The notes under the pieces were generated by a model that saw only the letters and a program-made list of their open reading frames with translations, had not been told where the DNA came from and searched no databases. Below, one piece after another: positions 5,771 to 6,181 of a DNA stretch of 6,181 nucleotides (positions within the stretch are counted from its first letter, which is position 1; every line of letters starts with the position of its first letter). A program made the position numbers and the translations under genes. This DNA comes from Oceanospirillaceae bacterium (GTDB lineage: Bacteria; Pseudomonadota; Gammaproteobacteria; Pseudomonadales; Balneatricaceae), in NCBI GenBank assembly GCA_003523085.1, contig DPHD01000027.1, positions 1 to 6,181 on the forward strand, in the 5' to 3' direction.

Positions 5771-6181
5771 TCAAATATCCTTGGCTAAACGCAAGCCATC
5801 ATAAATCGCTGCATGGGTGTTGCGGGCGGCTACGGCGTCGCCAATTCGAAACAACTGGTACTCGCCTTGGGGGTTGCGCACACTCGCTTGCGGCAAACCT
5901 TCTATGAAGGCCGCTTGGTCAAGTTCACCTTGATTAGATGCGTCTGGCTTTAACTCAAAATAAAGTTCATCTAGGGGCAAGGTGCCGTGATTGATCACCA
6001 GTTGATCCACCAAACGCGTTTTATTAACACTGCCATAATCACTACTCAAAGTGACTTCAATTTGATCACCAACGCGGCGCGCACGGTCGGCGCGATAAGT
6101 CACGGTAAAGGTCACATCCTTGTCTTGTAAGCTACGCATATAAGGCACTAAGTTCATGGCCATGACTTCGGGCGAGAAACT
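5771..6181 (-). CDS. NADH:flavin oxidoreductase, DgcA/trimethylamine dehydrogenase family, C-terminal part
   Basis: The last 136 residues of a longer gene; the frame is open to the window edge, and codons above the internal ATG at 6163 (reading SFSPEV) continue the protein, so that ATG is not the start. The fragment matches the C-terminal FAD/NAD-binding portion of the Old Yellow Enzyme-type multidomain flavoproteins (dimethylglycine demethylase DgcA, trimethylamine and histamine dehydrogenases, 2,4-dienoyl-CoA reductase). Key marks are VINHGTLPLDELYF (about 77-90) and the terminal FRIGDAVAARNTHAAIYDGL (about 111-130), in which the GDA box contacts FAD. The wording of this terminus most resembles DgcA-type N-demethylases as I remember them. 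Full-length members have about 650-690 residues with FMN and a 4Fe-4S cluster, parts not seen here. Substrate assignment to dimethylglycine or another N-methyl compound is tentative. The gene lies 108 bp upstream of acuI on the same strand. Confidence 0.8.
   Translation of the reverse strand, partial: SFSPEVMAMNLVPYMRSLQDKDVTFTVTYRADRARRVGDQIEVTLSSDYGSVNKTRLVDQLVINHGTLPLDELYFELKPDASNQGELDQAAFIEGLPQASVRNPQGEYQLFRIGDAVAARNTHAAIYDGLRLAKDI

Noticed and set aside
6161..6163. ATG at 6163 as start of a 130-residue protein
   Set aside because: The frame stays open to the window edge and the upstream codons continue the family sequence; the gene is a C-terminal fragment of a large flavoprotein.

Overview
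The window reads as ordinary chromosomal DNA from a heterotrophic gammaproteobacterium, probably a marine one. This rests on protein resemblance (MaeB and AcuI/YhdH read like the enterobacterial and Vibrio/Oceanospirillales-type proteins) and on moderate GC with frequent TTA/GCC codons. The taxon is an inference, since no rRNA or other marker gene is present. I see no tRNA, rRNA, CRISPR array, insertion sequence, attachment site, phage gene or recognisable toxin-antitoxin pair.

Layout from left to right. At 1-2011 (minus) lies most of maeB, the NADP-dependent malic enzyme fused to a phosphotransacetylase-like domain; its C-terminus runs off the window. A 207-bp non-coding gap (2012-2218) holds the maeB leader, several short dyads and a hairpin just beyond the end of the next gene. 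At 2219-3115 (minus) is a LysR-family regulator that resembles the MetR branch. It is divergent from a ten-helix EamA/DMT-family transporter at 3231-4103 (plus), and the 115 bp between them contain a perfect T-N11-A dyad typical of LysR operators. The transporter ends tail-to-tail with, and overlaps by 4 bp, an AhpD/carboxymuconolactone-decarboxylase-fold peroxidase-related protein (4100-4669, minus). That gene lies directly behind acuI/yhdH, an acryloyl-CoA reductase (4682-5662, minus); the Shine-Dalgarno of the second gene overlaps the stop codon of the first. A 108-bp gap with a strong 27-bp dyad separates acuI from the C-terminal end of a flavoprotein of the dimethylglycine demethylase (DgcA)/trimethylamine dehydrogenase/2,4-dienoyl-CoA reductase family (5771-6181, minus, running off the right edge).

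Three units can be inferred: (a) maeB alone, supplying pyruvate and NADPH; (b) a LysR-transporter divergon; (c) an acuI-peroxidase-like operon, perhaps functionally linked to the flavoprotein upstream. AcuI beside a DgcA-like enzyme fits catabolism of methylated osmolytes (DMSP, glycine betaine, N-methylated amines), but no DMSP lyase, CoA-transferase or glycine betaine monooxygenase gene lies in the window, so this is only a hypothesis. I found no clearly novel system. The most checkable points are the acuI-peroxidase coupling, the dyad upstream of acuI, the LysR box, and the repeats abutting the maeB ribosome-binding site.
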